From assembly GCA_965153355.1 (NCBI GenBank), contig OZ231127.1, positions 29,760,001-29,824,000 on the forward strand: a stretch of 64,000 bases of DNA, written 5' to 3'. The notes below the pieces were generated by a model. That model had not been told where the DNA came from. It made no database searches and worked only from the letters and a program-made list of their open reading frames with translations. This document shows positions 13,595-35,555 of the stretch, piece by piece. Origin of the DNA: Flaccisagitta enflata (lineage: Eukaryota; Chaetognatha; Sagittoidea; Aphragmophora). A program made the position numbers and the translations under genes. Each line of letters starts with the position of its first letter. Positions within the stretch are counted from its first letter, which is position 1.

Positions 13595-16517
13595 TTAGAT
13601 TCTGGCTGTGAGTGTGACTTGCCAGACTCTGATGATGTTGTCGGTGTATCCGGCAAACAGAGTCTGGCCGTCCGATGACCAGGCGAGGGAAATGCACTGC
13701 GGTGGTTCGGCTTTGCTGGACGTCGAAAGAACTTCCGGCTTCAACTCGTCCACGATGATTTTACCTTCTAGATCCCATATCTTCACGGATGGACCTATCA
13801 AAAGGAGGAAAATGAAGGGAATCATCGCGTGTAGACGCGATTTTTTGTCGATAGCGCCACTTGTAATAACGTAACCATTTGACTGATACCCATTTGACCT
13901 AGTATCACTTCCTCTATGAGCTGTAGGGGGTACTGCTATAGATTTGGGTAACTTCTCTCGACTTCTCTCTATATACTTTCATTCAGTTTGTTCATGTAGA
14001 CGCGATTATTTTGTCTGTCTAACGACACGCATTTCAAATGGATGAATGATATTTTGTCAAATGGAATGTAAGTTTGCACTTCAAGTGAAAGCGACCTTGC
14101 AAGTCAAGCAAGTCCGAGTGTCAAGCCAGCAAGTATATATATCTTAAGGGATGCAAGATAGCAGAGGCAAGAAAGGAGACAGGAAGAATAAGAATTTCGT
14201 ATTATTTGTAAAGGAGGACAAAACATCAAGGAAACGAGTGAGGTCGCTTTACCAGTGGCGGCGCAGAGCCAGTATCGGTTGGGAGAGAAGGTGAGGGCGT
14301 TGATGTTTTCTCCGCCTTCGAGAGTGTACAAGTGCTTTCCTTCGTGGAGATCCCACAACATCGCGTTGCCGTCTTTGCCACCGGAAGCGCAAAGGGAACC
14401 GTCGGGAGAAACCGTGACCGTGTTCAAGTAACCAGTGTGACCGATGTGGTTCGTCTTCAACTTACAATTGGTCAAATTCCAAACCTAAAGCAAAGGAAAC
14501 GGGATCTGATGAAAGGCAGGAGTTTTGAGGTGAGGAAGGGGTTAGGGCAGGAAGGAGGGGGAAGGAAGGGGTTAGGGTAGGAAGGAGGGGGAAGGAAGGT
14601 GTGAAAGGGAAGAGAGAAGGAAAGGTTGTTGTGGGAAGAGAAAAGAAGGCGGCCTGGCAGGGGGGAAGCGGCAGGGAAAGAAGGAAGATACTTCATTTGA
14701 ACTACTTTTACCTGTCTTCGGAGCGACAACTCCCTCAAACATGCAAGTACAAAACGTTCCTGTTAGACACCAATCAACTTACCTTGACGAGTTTGTCCCA
14801 GCCGGCGGACACAATGATGGGATTCGTGTTGGTTGGGGAGAATCTGACGCAAGAGACCCAGTCTGAGTGAACTTCATCCTGAATCGTGTATTTGCAGACG
14901 CCCAAAGTATTCCACAATTTGATTGTACGGTCGCGAGAACCAGACACGATTTGTCTGTAAGTATATGAAAACAGGAATGTCAATGAAACGTTCCCCGTAA
15001 TCATGAAGACAGGAATATTAATGAAATGCTCCCCCAAAACATGAAAACAGGAATGTTAATGGAATGTTCTCCCATAACATAAGCAAGAAGAAATCTACAG
15101 ATTTACACAAAGGTGGAGTGAGTGAAGAAATGGAAGGATGAAAGGAATTTTAAAGAGAAAAGAAGCTAGAAGGGGAGAGAGTAGTGAGCAAGGCAGGAAA
15201 AGAAAAAGGCAGAAAAAAAAGAAATACAGGAAAGAAGGACGGGGGGAAAAGAGTTAGCCAAGAGCAAGCCAACAAGGAAGTCAGGAAGGACGAAGGACAT
15301 AAAGAAAATGGACAGAAAGAAAATAGACAGAAAGAACGAGAAAAAAAAAGGAGGAGAAGATGGAACCTGTTGTCAGCTGAAAAGGCGACGCTGAGGACAT
15401 CCTTGGTATGACCGACGAAACGCCGAGTGGTGGTACCCTGATTTGGAAAAGATAATACTATTAACGCTAACCAAAAGGTTTGACAATCTATAGCCAAACA
15501 GATCCAGGCTTTTCATATGATACTTCAGAGCCCTAGGTGTATCATATGATACTTCAAGATCCCTGTTGAGTACTTTTTCTATCATTTAGGGGGTCATAAG
15601 AACACTAAAGGGGGCCCATACGTGAAAAGCCTCCTTGAGATTAACCAAGACAGCCAGAGGGAAACGGCTCCCGGATGGCAAAAGTCTGAACAGATGATTG
15701 TTCTCTGACGGTTTTGCCCACCTGCGCCAAGTCCCAAAGTCTTAGCGTTGAGTCCCATGACCCGGAGAGAGCAAACTGGCCATCGGAGGAAAGCACGATA
15801 TCGGAGACGAAGTGACCATGACCTTTCAACGCTTTGTGCGGCACTCCAAAAGACGTCTCGTCCTGAGGAGAAAAGAAAACCAATGGTTTTTGGGCAGCGG
15901 CCCCACAGGGACGAAGTCCTGTAGAATACAGGGGGACTTTTGTTCATCTGTTCAATTGTTCGTCCCCCCCCAGGCCCTCTCAGGCCTGAAATCTACCCTC
16001 TCAGGCCTGAAATCTGCCCTCTCAGGCCTTGAATCTCCCTTCTCAGGCCTGAAATCTGCCCTGTCAGGCCCTAAATCTGCCCTGTCAGGCCCTAAATCTG
16101 CCCTGACAGGCCCTAAATCTGCCCTGTCAGGCCCTAAATCTGCTCTCTTGAATAAAAGTCCCCCTGTATTCTACAGAACTTCGTCCTCTTCGGGGCCGCT
16201 GCCCTGCTTCCCCTCACTCAAATTCACAATCATGCAAAGCAGGGCAACGGGTATCGCTGACCACATATTGCCCTTGGGCGACCTGTTACTCAATGTTCAT
16301 AATCTTTAAGCGAGTCTATAGATTCATGGGAATAAATTCTACCGGAACCGAAAGAAATTTCTTGACATAAATATACCTTGGTGAGCTTCCAGATGATAAT
16401 AGATTTATCTCTGGAGGCGGAAAGGATCATGTCTGGAAACATGGGCGTCGTAGCGATTTGAGTAACCCATCCATTGTGGCCTTTCAAGGTTCCGCGGAGT
16501 GTGAGCTGTTCTGCCAT
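13595..16517 (-). CDS. RACK1: RACK1 (receptor for activated C kinase 1)
   Basis: Complete gene for the seven-bladed WD40 scaffold of the 40S ribosomal subunit head, which also docks PKC and other signalling proteins. I place six coding exons at 16377-16517, 15722-15862, 15367-15437, 14783-14954, 14253-14484 and 13595-13794. All junctions are GT-AG and phases fit, giving 318 residues; animal RACK1 is about 317. The start [20 protein letters not shown], the WD40 ends [65 protein letters not shown]-type and IIRVWQV, and the block [13 protein letters not shown] identify it beyond doubt. The first exon ends just after blade 1, as is common in animals. Intron 1 carries a CTCAGGCC foldback element. 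Only ~255 bp separate its ATG from the TSEN2 stop codon upstream on the same strand. Confidence 0.97.
15888..16289. mobile_element. CTCAGGCC-array foldback element, copy 1
   Basis: Inside RACK1 intron 1. The left arm GGGCAGCGGCCCCACAGGG leads through CTGTAGAATACAGGGGGACT into ~20-bp units CTCAGGCCTGAAATCTGCC. The right arm is the reverse complement (GTATTCTACAGAACTTCGTC, GGGGCCGCTGCCC), followed by a conserved tail TGCTTCCCCTCACTC ... GCAGGGCAACGGGTATCGC ... GGCGACCTGTTA. No coding capacity. Other copies: 25061, 48538, 52014. Confidence 0.75.
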
Positions 16518-16772
16518 TTTTTAAGTTTTTGTTTGTCCTTACTAAAAAATTTAACCTTGAACGTGAAACAAAATGGAGAAAGTCAACAAAATGTTACAGA
16601 TATTCTTGAACACTGGGGAGATATATCACAAAGGGCATCTGACGAGTTTGAAACTGGACATGATCGGCAGCAAAATACAGTAAAATCCAGTAGTTGACAG
16701 AGTGCAATAAACGAAACTGGATCATAGTCCGATTTTTTTTCAGAATCAACGTTTAATGCAACCGATTTTCTT
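16518..16772 (-). promoter_or_regulatory. TSEN2-RACK1 intergenic spacer
   Basis: This must hold the TSEN2 3' end and the RACK1 5' region. On the minus strand an ATTAAA hexamer (16752-16757) lies ~16 nt after the TSEN2 stop codon and could serve as its poly(A) signal. A TTTTTTAG acceptor-like site (AG at 16542-16543) lies 24 nt upstream of the RACK1 ATG. That could mark a 5' UTR intron, a trans-splice site, or nothing; I see no TATA box. Confidence 0.4.
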
Positions 16773-18740
<1,968 letters not shown>

Positions 18741-18961
18741 CTGCAAGGGATAAATGGCCGCCATAACTATTTATTTTGAAATTTGTATGGAAATTCAATC
18801 CCATAATAATAAAAGACGTGGGCTTATCGGAACCGCTGTCCAGCTCAAGTGCTAATGCCTGTAGAAATGTCTTGTCCAGGGCCACTACGTCCCGTGAAGC
18901 GCCCCAAACTTTGACAATGGCTCTCACCAATCTTACCACAGTTGAGGCTTGGTAAAAAAAT
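18741..18961 (-). CDS. Putative exon running in frame into TSEN2 exon 2
   Basis: After a CTCTTTTTAG acceptor (18962-18963) there is an uninterrupted frame containing VRLVRAIVKVWGASRDVVAL and a following LELDSGSDKP segment. Its entry phase (2) fits the donor of the exon at 20546-20698. It stays open through the canonical TSEN2 acceptor and continues as TSEN2 ENEPDLK. Either the upstream repeat-protein exons are spliced to TSEN2 exon 2 in some transcripts, or this exon ends at an internal donor (GTG|GTAAGA at 18938, or TTG|GTGAGA just after), or the frame is fortuitous. Human TSEN2 has no counterpart of this stretch that I recognise. Confidence 0.4.
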
Positions 18962-18990
18962 CTAAAAAGAGTATGGGTCCGCGACTGGGG

Positions 18991-19160
18991 TCTATCGGCG
19001 TTGTCTATCGGCGTTGTCTATCGGCGTTGTCTATCGGCGTTGTCTATCGGCGTTGTCTATCGGCGTTGTCTAACGGCGTTGTCTAACGGCGTTGTCTAAC
19101 GGCGTTGTCTAACGGCGTTGTCTAACGGCGTTGTCTAACGGCGTTGTCTAACGGCGTTGT
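18991..19160. repeat. 13-bp tandem repeat
   Basis: About 13 units of CTATCGGCGTTGT. The first six have TATCGG and the remainder TAACGG, an ordered switch that shows unequal duplication from one end. It begins ~30 bp upstream of the putative exon at 18961. Confidence 0.95.
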
Positions 19161-19169
19161 CAATGGGGG

Positions 19170-19660
19170 AGGGGTGTTATTTCTCTCTACAGCCTTGATT
19201 AGATCTTAGGGGGCTAATATGCTGTTACAAACTCCAAATCAATCAAGGATTATATATAATTCACAGTTCCTGAATTCCTGTCACAAGATTGTGGGCTGAG
19301 AGCGGGGGTGAGTTTTCATACATCCAGGGAACAGATGCAGGGGGGGGGGCGGCTTTACAGAGCCCAAGAGCCTAAGAGGGTGGGTTTCAGGTTCTAAAGC
19401 CTAGATTATAGACCTGGACGGTCTAGATTGGGGCTTCATGCATGTGAGGGCTGCTTTCAGGATAGAGCAAGTGAAGACTAATTTCAGTCTTTAGTGAATT
19501 CAGGCTTATAGGGCTGATTTTTGGTTTATTTCGGGCTAGTTTCAGGCTCTAGAACAAGGTTTCAGGCCTCAATAGGCTTTAATGGGGCTTTAGGTCTTGA
19601 AAGGGGGGGGGAAAGATAGACAGACATGAAGCGGGACATCCATAAGGCAGAACAGCCAAT
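19170..19660. other. Foldback-type array in TSEN2 intron 1
   Basis: No gene seen. Degenerate GGGCTTTAGG / TTTCAGGCTCTAG units in a G-rich strand, ending in GAAAGGGGGGGG; it resembles the internal arrays of the CTCAGGCC family but the arms are not evident. Confidence 0.4.
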
Positions 19661-19899
19661 TTTTTTATTCAACATCAACTAGTTCGTCGAATATTGACCT
19701 CATCCGGATTTTCTAGCTTGATCATTAAAGATGCAATAACACTTATCATGTCCACGGATGCTGTTGCACTTTTTGCTTGTGTTGTAAGATTTTAAAAATT
19801 AATTCTCATTTAAATTTCTATTCCCCTGAAAAAAGTCAATGCATTTGATACACAGTAATCATCCCAGGAATCAGATCTTTTAATCAAAATGTGAAAGAG

Positions 19900-19917
19900 T
19901 GAAATGAAGAAAGAAAA

Positions 19918-19977
<60 letters not shown>

Positions 19978-20125
19978 AAAAGAAAGAAAAAAAGAAAGAA
20001 AAAAAGAAAGGAAAAAAGAAAGAAAGAAAGAAAGAACAAGCAAGAAAGAAAGAAAGAGAGAAAGAAAGAGAGAAAGAAAGAAAGAAAGAAAAAAAGAAAA
20101 AAAGAAAGAAAGAAAGAAAGAGAAT

Positions 20126-20159
<34 letters not shown>

Positions 20160-20405
20160 AAGAAAGAAAGAAAAACTAAGAAAGAAAGAAAGACAGACAG
20201 AAAGAGGCAGGAAAAAAAGAAAGAAAAAAGCAAGAAAGTACAAAAGAAACAATGGGAAGAGAGAAGAAGAAAGCTAAGAAGAAAAAAAAAAGAAAGAAAA
20301 GAGAGAAAAGAAGAAAGGAAAAAGACAGAAAGAAAGAAAGAAAGAAAGAAAGAAAAAGAAAAAGAAAAAGAAAAGAGAAAGAAAGAAAGAAAAAAAAAAG
20401 ATTAG
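19900..20405. repeat. Long imperfect (GAAA)n tract
   Basis: About 500 bp of GAAA, GAGA and AAAAAG variants, with only brief interruptions at 20166-20330. Plus-strand Lys-Glu and minus-strand Phe-Leu-Ser frames over it are artefacts. Confidence 0.95.
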
Positions 20406-20545
20406 CTGATTTTAGCACTTTTTAGCTGATTTTAGCACTTTTTAGCACGATAGTTGCCATTGCTGGCTGATGGACAGACGGCGGACGAGGCGGGAGGGGA
20501 GTCTCGTAGCACGCGACTAAAAAGATGAAAATGAAACTTTCATAC

Positions 20546-28567
<8,022 letters not shown>

Positions 28568-28674
28568 CTACATGTAAAGTGACATAGAAAAAAAAGTGAC
28601 GTAGATGTCATTTCGACTCACTTGCAGTTATCAATCAATGCGAACATAAGCGCACAAACGCACAAACGCACACA

Positions 28675-28676
<2 letters not shown>

Positions 28677-28735
<59 letters not shown>

Positions 28736-28738
28736 CCA

Positions 28739-28770
<32 letters not shown>
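28677..28770. repeat. (CA)n microsatellite
   Basis: Two ACAC runs split by TACCAATT. Confidence 0.97.
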
Positions 28771-28771
<1 letters not shown>

Positions 28772-29604
28772 TCTGTGACATTCACACACTTACAAACAAA
28801 TTAACTGACAGCTTGGGAGATTTGAAGGTATTGCTTTTAAAAACAGGCATTTTTTCTCATTTTTCTTGCGGTGCTATTTCTATGAAAACATTATTTCCGA
28901 AGCAAACTGAGCTATTTCTCAGTTAGTCTAGCCCATTTGCTCCATTTTGATACCAAGTTGACATATCTTTGATGAGGTTGACAATTTTTTAAGGGCTTTT
29001 GAAGATTTCACGCATCAATTTGCTCAAACATGGACCCTTTTTAAATTTACCAATTTTTCACCATAAGTAGTCCCGATCAAGGGGTGAACATAGGTCAACC
29101 CATTTCAGCTCGGAGTCATCACTTTCATAGGCAAAAAATGCATTGAAAATATTGGTTTTTAATTCCAAAACCTCCTCCTGGTCTTTGATTTTAAAACCCT
29201 AGAGCGTGGATTTTGGTTTTAAAGGTCTTGATTTTAAAACCCTAAAGTGGGGATATTGGCTTTAAAGGTCTTGATTTTAATAACTTTTGTTGAATATTTG
29301 CTCACTCATCTTTGCTGTATTTTAGATAGTATGTATGCCCCTTCATGGGTACAAGGTGCATATACCTGGATGGAATTGACTCTTTTTATGTTAGTATGTT
29401 TGAAACAGAACAGTGAGAAACTTTTTGAACAATTTTTAAAAACCCGAGTTTGAGCTTTATGGTGGTTGTGTTCAGCCATCTTAAAGATGTTTTCCTTCCA
29501 AGTAGCAGGTTTTGCCCTTTAAGTCTTCCAAAATTAGTGAAATCACACTAACGTTTAAAAGAAACCCCAAACTTTTGCTTTTATTGACTTACAAGAACAT
29601 AGCA

Positions 29605-30042
29605 TACTACACAAATTTAAACAAGCCCAAGAGGGCAACAGTCGCGTGCGTCTGGATATGACAAACAAAACTTAATAACGACTGTCCAATAAAAAACGTA
29701 ATAACGTATCTCCAATAAAAAGTTGACAAAATACCCAAAACACCCAAATATACCCAAAAATACCCAAAAAAAAACCTAAACATACCCAAAAATACTCAAA
29801 AACACTCAAAAATACCCAAAAATATCTGAAAGTACCCTTATGTACCTATAATAACTTGAGTATCCTTAAGTACCCTGAAGTACCCTAAAGTACCCTGAAG
29901 TACCGTGAAATAGCCTAGTGTACCCAAAATAACCTTAAAATACCATAAAAAATCATAATTTTAAAAATGTGACGGATCTACCTACCGACTGACCTACCGA
30001 CTGACACGGTAAGGTCTAGAGTCGCGTGCACGCGACTAAAAA
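29605..30042 (+). mobile_element. Hairpin-ended element with TACCCAAAA array
   Basis: AGTCGCGTGCGTCTGG (29640) is followed by a TACCCAAAA/GTACCCT array (29740-29950), (CTACCGACTGAC) repeats and the perfect hairpin AGTCGCGTGCACGCGACT (30020-30037) plus AAAAA. The 5' decamer and the right arm match as inverted repeats. Confidence 0.5.
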
Positions 30043-30339
30043 AAAGACGCACTTTTGAATGGTTGATTTTGCCATTAAAAATTTTAAAAAACTTATTAAA
30101 ATCTTAGACCATTCTGAAGCCCTTGAAACCCTCTTTCATTTGGCGCCAATCTGGTATCTCTATCTTTTTTTGTTTGGAAATGGCATTAGTTTGAATAAAA
30201 ATATTGATAAATTTGTTTTTGCAGTCCCTATGAAAAAGATGCAATTCAGCAAAATGGTGTCTCACTTTAGAGAGCTCAAGCTCCTAAACCGTTAAAGATA
30301 CAGATCTGGGATTGGTCTAGAATGAAAGATGATTTGAAA

Positions 30340-31810
30340 ATCTTGTTGCAAAAATGGTCAAAATTTTGCTAAAAATCTCCATTCTTAAGCTTGTTAGGTA
30401 ACATGGATATCAAGGAAGGTGGACGGGTAAGTGGGAAAGGGGAATGCCTCATGGGGTGGGGGCAAGGGGACTTATATGACCAAAATTGAGGTCCTGAGGG
30501 AGGTGGTTGTAAGAAATGACAAAAATTAAAAATGTTGATTTTTTTTGGTCAAAATGTGGATGATTTTATCAAAAAAAAATAATTGTAAATTGGAATCATG
30601 GGTGCCAAATAATGCCAAATAACAGCCCTAGTGGTTTTTGGGCAGCGGCCCCAAAGGGGACGAAGTCCTTTAGAGAGATGAATTTTATGAATTTCAAAAT
30701 TTCAGAATTCTAGAAATTTTAGATTTTAGAATTTTAAAGTTTTAGAATTTTAGAATCTGGGCTTTAAGAAAAAGTGCTTATTCTGAATCACAAGATTTTA
30801 CCGTATAAAACTTTTTGAAGGTGAATGGGAGAAGTTCATTTAAGGGTGCAATATTTCATGACCTGTTGATTTCAATCTCTAATCTCACTTTAGCCTTACT
30901 CTTTTTATATTTTTTATTCTGTTTACATCTGTAAGTCTTTCTGTTATTCAGTCTTTTTTACTTTTTTTTTTGTCATCTTTTTTTCTCTATTTCAACTTTT
31001 TTTTTCTTTCTCCCTCTTCTTTTTCATTTTTTCACTTTTTTTTTTTAATTTTCCTCTTACCTCTATTTTTTCTTTTTTCTTTGGTGTCCCGACAACTTTG
31101 GTGTCCCGACAACAGGGACTTCCATGGAAGTCCCGGAAGTCCCTTGTCCTACGCCGCTGCCTGTAGGACCCAGGGTTAAATTTCCAGACGTCCCTCTGTC
31201 CATCTGTCTGTGTGTCCGTCTGTCTGTCCTTCCGTCCTTCCATCCATCTGTCTGTCCTTCCGTCCTTCCATCCGTCTGTCTGTCCTTCCGTCTGCCATCC
31301 GTCTATCCATCCGTCCGTCCATCCGTCCATCCGTCCATCCGTCCGTCCGTCCGTCCGAAATCGATTTCTTATACATCATTTGATGTGAAACACCTTGTTT
31401 TTGGCACCCATGATTCCAATTTACAGTTGTTTTTAGTCGCGGACACGCAACTCTAGAATTTTCTGTGTCGGTTGGTTTAAGGTCGGTCACATCACATTTC
31501 TGTTTTAAACTCCTGCCCACCCATCTGCTACTAAGGGGTAGTGTATATGGCCTTGTTTTGGCTGAAATCATCAAGTAGCAACATATTTTGACCAATAAAA
31601 TTAACATTTTGAATTTTTGTCATTTTTTGCAATCACCTCAAGGAGGACCTCAAATTCGGCTACTTTAACCCTCTTGCCCCCACCCCATGAGGCACTCCCC
31701 TTGCCCACTTACAACATGACCTTCCTTGAAATCTCTGCTACCCAACAAGCCTAAGTATGAAGATTTTTGGCAAAATTATAACCATTTTTGCAACACTCTA
31801 TTATGAGGGT
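30340..31810. repeat. Inner inverted repeat
   Basis: 30340-30620 (GCCTCATGGGGTGGGGGCAA) pairs with 31400-31810 (TTGCCCCCACCCCATGAGGC). The interval holds a partial GGGCAGCGGCCCC arm (30637-30673) and CCGTCCTTCCATCC-type simple repeats. Confidence 0.8.
31430..31560 (-). mobile_element. Short hairpin-ended element
   Basis: Reverse orientation: TTTTT then AGTCGCGGACACGCAACT (31435-31452), GGTTGGTT/GGTCGGTC run, and CTCCTGCCCACCCATCTGC near 31509, the complement of the 5' motif. Confidence 0.45.
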
Positions 31811-32165
31811 TATGCATCAAAAAGGCCTCTATATGGCCCTGACAGGCCAACTGCAAAAAAGTGGTGTGGTCTAAAGAATCCGTGCAGATGATTGACTGTG
31901 TCATACAAACCTCATAATGTGTCCAAACTTTCTACACAGGCTTTTTTTGCATTTTTGGGAAATCCTTAACAAGCCAAAAGACCAGCCTTCTTAACACAAC
32001 CAGCCCTCTTAAAAGTGGAGTAGCGGGTAGCACCACTACTCAGAAAAGGATATGTGCTGGAAGGTTTTGACAGAAGATAAAGAGGAAGAAGAAAAGAAGG
32101 AGAGATGAAGAAGAAGAAAAAGAAAAAGGGTGAGAAGGAAAAAAAGGAAATAGAAAAAAAAAAAA

Positions 32166-32270
<105 letters not shown>

Positions 32271-32499
32271 TTGGAAGGGAAGGGGTGAGTGGGAGAGTTT
32301 TGGAAGGGGCAAAGGAGAAAGAAGAAGAAGAGGAGAAAGAAAAATAAGAAGAAGAAGCAGAAATAGGGAAGAACAAGTACCCCGGGGGTACAACGATGCG
32401 TCCACATGCTTCTTAGCTTGTTAAGAATGATGCAATATTGCATCAATCATGTGGAATGATGCAATGACTCAATATTTTGGGTGATTTTATTGAGTTTTC

Positions 32500-32570
32500 G
32501 ACTCGTGTCCACGGACCGACCAACCGACGGACAAAGCCTCTTATAGAGATGCGTGGACGCATCTAAAAAG
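32500..32570 (+). mobile_element. Hairpin-ended element, 3' end
   Basis: (GACC)-type run and CCTCTTATAG, then AGATGCGTGGACGCATCT (32547-32564) plus AAAAA. It is followed at 32615 by the 5' part of another copy (GGCCGGATACAGGGCTACC). Confidence 0.45.
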
Positions 32571-33997
32571 AAAAAGAAAAGGAACATAAGAAAGAATAGG
32601 AGGAGAAAAAAGAAACAAGGCCGGATACAGGGCTACCCCAGTCGCGTGCAGGTGGGCAGGGGCCATAATTGAGGTCACTCCATAATTTTGGAAGACTTGA
32701 AGTGCAAAATCTGCTACTCGGAAGGAAAACATTTTTAAGATGGCTGAACACAACCACCATAAAGCTCAAACTCGGGGTTTTAAAAATTGGTCAAAAAGTT
32801 TCTCACTGTTCTGTTTCATATTATACAAACATAAAAATAGTAAATTCCATCCAGGTACAGGCACCTTGTACCCATGAAGGGGCATACATACTATCTAAAA
32901 TACAGCAAAGATGAGTGAGCAAATATTCAACAAAAAGTTCTTAAAATCAAGACCTATAAAACCAAAATCCACGGTCTAGGGTTTTAAAATCAAGACCTTT
33001 AAAACCAAAATCCACGCTCTAGGGTTTTAAAATCAAAGACCAGGAGGAGGTTTTGGAATTAAAAACCAATATTTTCAATGCATTTTTTGCCTATGTAAGT
33101 GATGACTCCGAGCTGAAATGAGTTGACCTATGTTCACCCCTTGATGGGGACTACTTATGGTAAAAAATTGGTGAATTTAAAAAGGGTCCATGTTTGAGCA
33201 AATTGATGGGTGAAATCTTCAAAAGCCCTTTAAAAATTGTCAGCCTCATCAAAAATATGTCAACTTGGTATCAAAATGGAGCAAATGGGCTAGACTAACT
33301 GAGAAATAGCTCAGTTTGCTTCGGAAGTAATGTTTTCATAGAAATAGCACCGCCAGAAAAATGGTAAAAAATGCCTGTTTTTAAAAGCAATACCTTCAAA
33401 TCTCCCAAGCTGACAGAAATCAATTTCATTCTAACTCCACTTTTAAACCCTACCTTTTAAGCCTCTCTAAATCTAAGAACTTAACAAAGAACAAGGCCGG
33501 ATACACGGCTACCCCAGTCGCGTGCGGGTGGGCAGGGGCCTTATTTGAGGTCAGTGGAACATTTGGGCAGGAGCAATAAGGCCAAAACCCTTATTAAAGC
33601 CGAAACAGTAAAAACTGTTGAGTTCCTTTTGAGGCTCGCAACTACTGCGGAAATGCAAATATATGTAATATTTCTCTAATGACTGTTTCTCCAATCACAG
33701 AAATCTCCAACAACTTAGTACATTTCTATGATCATCTTTGTAATGAATCAAAGAGTCGTTTGTTATTTAAGTAACAAAGTTCTGAGATTTGGAGGGATCA
33801 GAAAGGCATTTTTGTGATGATTTTTAGAAATCAAATAGTGTTCTGCAATGTTTTTTGGTATGTTCTATGATCATTTCTGTTGTGAGTAAAAGTCATTATC
33901 AGGTATTCAAATTCAAGGAATGAAATTTATTTCTCTGTTGATTTCTGCAATCAAAAAGCTTAAAAACAACAGTCCTCGACTGTAGTCTATTTGGTGT

Positions 33998-34677
33998 CCG
34001 ACCCGGCTACTCAGTCAGACCCGGCAACTCAGTCTGACCCGGCTACTCAGTCTGACCCGGCTACTCAGTCAGACCCGGCTACTCAGTCAGACCCGGCTAC
34101 TCAGTCTGACCCGGCTACTCAGTCTGACCCGGCTACTCAGTCTGACCCGGCTACTCAGTCTGACCCGGCTACTCAGTCTGACCCGGCTACTCAGTCTGAC
34201 CCGGCTACTCAGTCTGACCCGGCTACTCAGTCTGACCCGGCTACTCAGTCTGACCCGGCTACTCAGTCTGGCCCGGCTACTCAGTCTGACCCGGCTACTC
34301 AGTCTGACCCGGCTACTCAGTCTGACCCGGCTACTCAGTCTGACCCGGCTACTCAGTCTGACCCGGCTACTCAGTCTGACCCGGTTACTCAGTCTGACCC
34401 GGCTACTCAGTCTGACCCGGCTACTCAGTCTGACCCGGCTACTCAGTCTGACCCGGCTACTCAGTCTGACCCGGCCACTCAGTCTGACCCGGCCACTCAG
34501 TCTGACCCGGCCACTCAGTCTGACCCGGCTACTCAGTCTGACCCGGCTACTCAGTCTGACCCGGCTACTCAGTCTGACCCGGCTACTCAGTCTGACCCGG
34601 CTACTCAGTCTGACCCGGCTTCTCAGTCTGACCCGGCTACTCAGTCTGACCCGGCTTCTCAGTCTGACCCGGCTACC
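33998..34677. repeat. 18-bp minisatellite
   Basis: About 37 units of GACCCGGCTACTCAGTCT. As 18 is a multiple of 3 the plus strand is open for 233 codons as a hexapeptide (SDPATQ) repeat. Sparse variants (GGCCACT, GGTTACT, GGCTTCT) are clustered by position, as expected of unequal exchange. I treat it as non-coding satellite. Confidence 0.95.
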
Positions 34678-34689
34678 AATTGCCTACCT

Positions 34690-34960
34690 TAAATCCAAAA
34701 AAAAAAAATTTTTTTTTCAAAAAAAAAAAAAAAAATTTTTCAAGACAAAAAATTTTTTTACAAAAAAAAAAAAAAAAATTTCAAAAAAATTTTTTTCAAA
34801 AAGAAAAAAAAATTAAAAAAGATTTTTGCAAGACACAAAAATTTCAAAAAATTTCAAAAAAATTTTTTTCAAAAAAAATTTTATTTCAAAAAAAATTTTT
34901 TTTTTCCAAAAAAAGAAAAAAAAATTTTTTTCAAAAAAAAAAGAAGAAAATTTTTAGTCC
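34690..34960. repeat. Alternating poly(A)/poly(T) low-complexity tract
   Basis: Runs of A and T of 5-16 bases with occasional C or G, directly after the 18-bp array. Confidence 0.9.
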
Positions 34961-34964
34961 AGGA

Positions 34965-35530
34965 TATAATGTTACTAGATACATTATAAATACCCTTATA
35001 TATTCTTAACCAATACTCAGAATTTACTGAAATCTTGCAGGGGAGCTTTAATTGATGCAATGAACCTTCACAACAAGTTTGAACAACATTGGTGAACCTT
35101 TACTACCCTTCCCCTATGTAAATTGCACAAGTCTAGGAATTAATATTACTAGCAAAATACCCTAATATCTTCTAAACTAATACTCAGAATTATCTGAAAT
35201 CTTGCAGGGGAGCTTTAATTACTACAATGAACTTCCAAAACAAGTTTAAACAACATTGGTGAACCTTTACTACCCTTCCCCTATGTAAATTGCACAAGTC
35301 GAAGAATTAATAATACTACAAAAATAATAGGCAAAGGGTATTAAACATTTATGAATGTTGTTGAAAGTTGGTACACAGGATAGTAATGCTCTAAAAATAA
35401 CACTGACAAAGTTTCATAAACATCTGAGTACTGGTTCCCAAGTTTTTAAGGGTTGAGACGACAAACGGCTTACTACACAATCAGTGCTATGTTATAGTCC
35501 TCGACATAAACTGATCGTCAAGGACAAAAA
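34965..35530 (+). mobile_element. Long hairpin-ended element (2 x ~177-bp repeats)
   Basis: Two direct ~177-bp repeats (GCAGGGGAGCTTTAATT and GGTGAACCTTTACTACCC in each), a third partial unit, then GACGACAAACGG and a terminal inverted structure TATAGTCCTCGAC ... GTCAAGGACAAAAAG. Same design as 40070-40812 and 42110-42767. Confidence 0.5.
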
Positions 35531-35555
35531 GAGTGACCGCAACTAGAGAATAAAC

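Noticed and set aside
33991-34692. 233-codon plus-strand frame of SDPATQ hexapeptides
   Set aside because: It is the direct translation of an 18-bp minisatellite. There are no flanking exons, and the frame starts and ends with the array.
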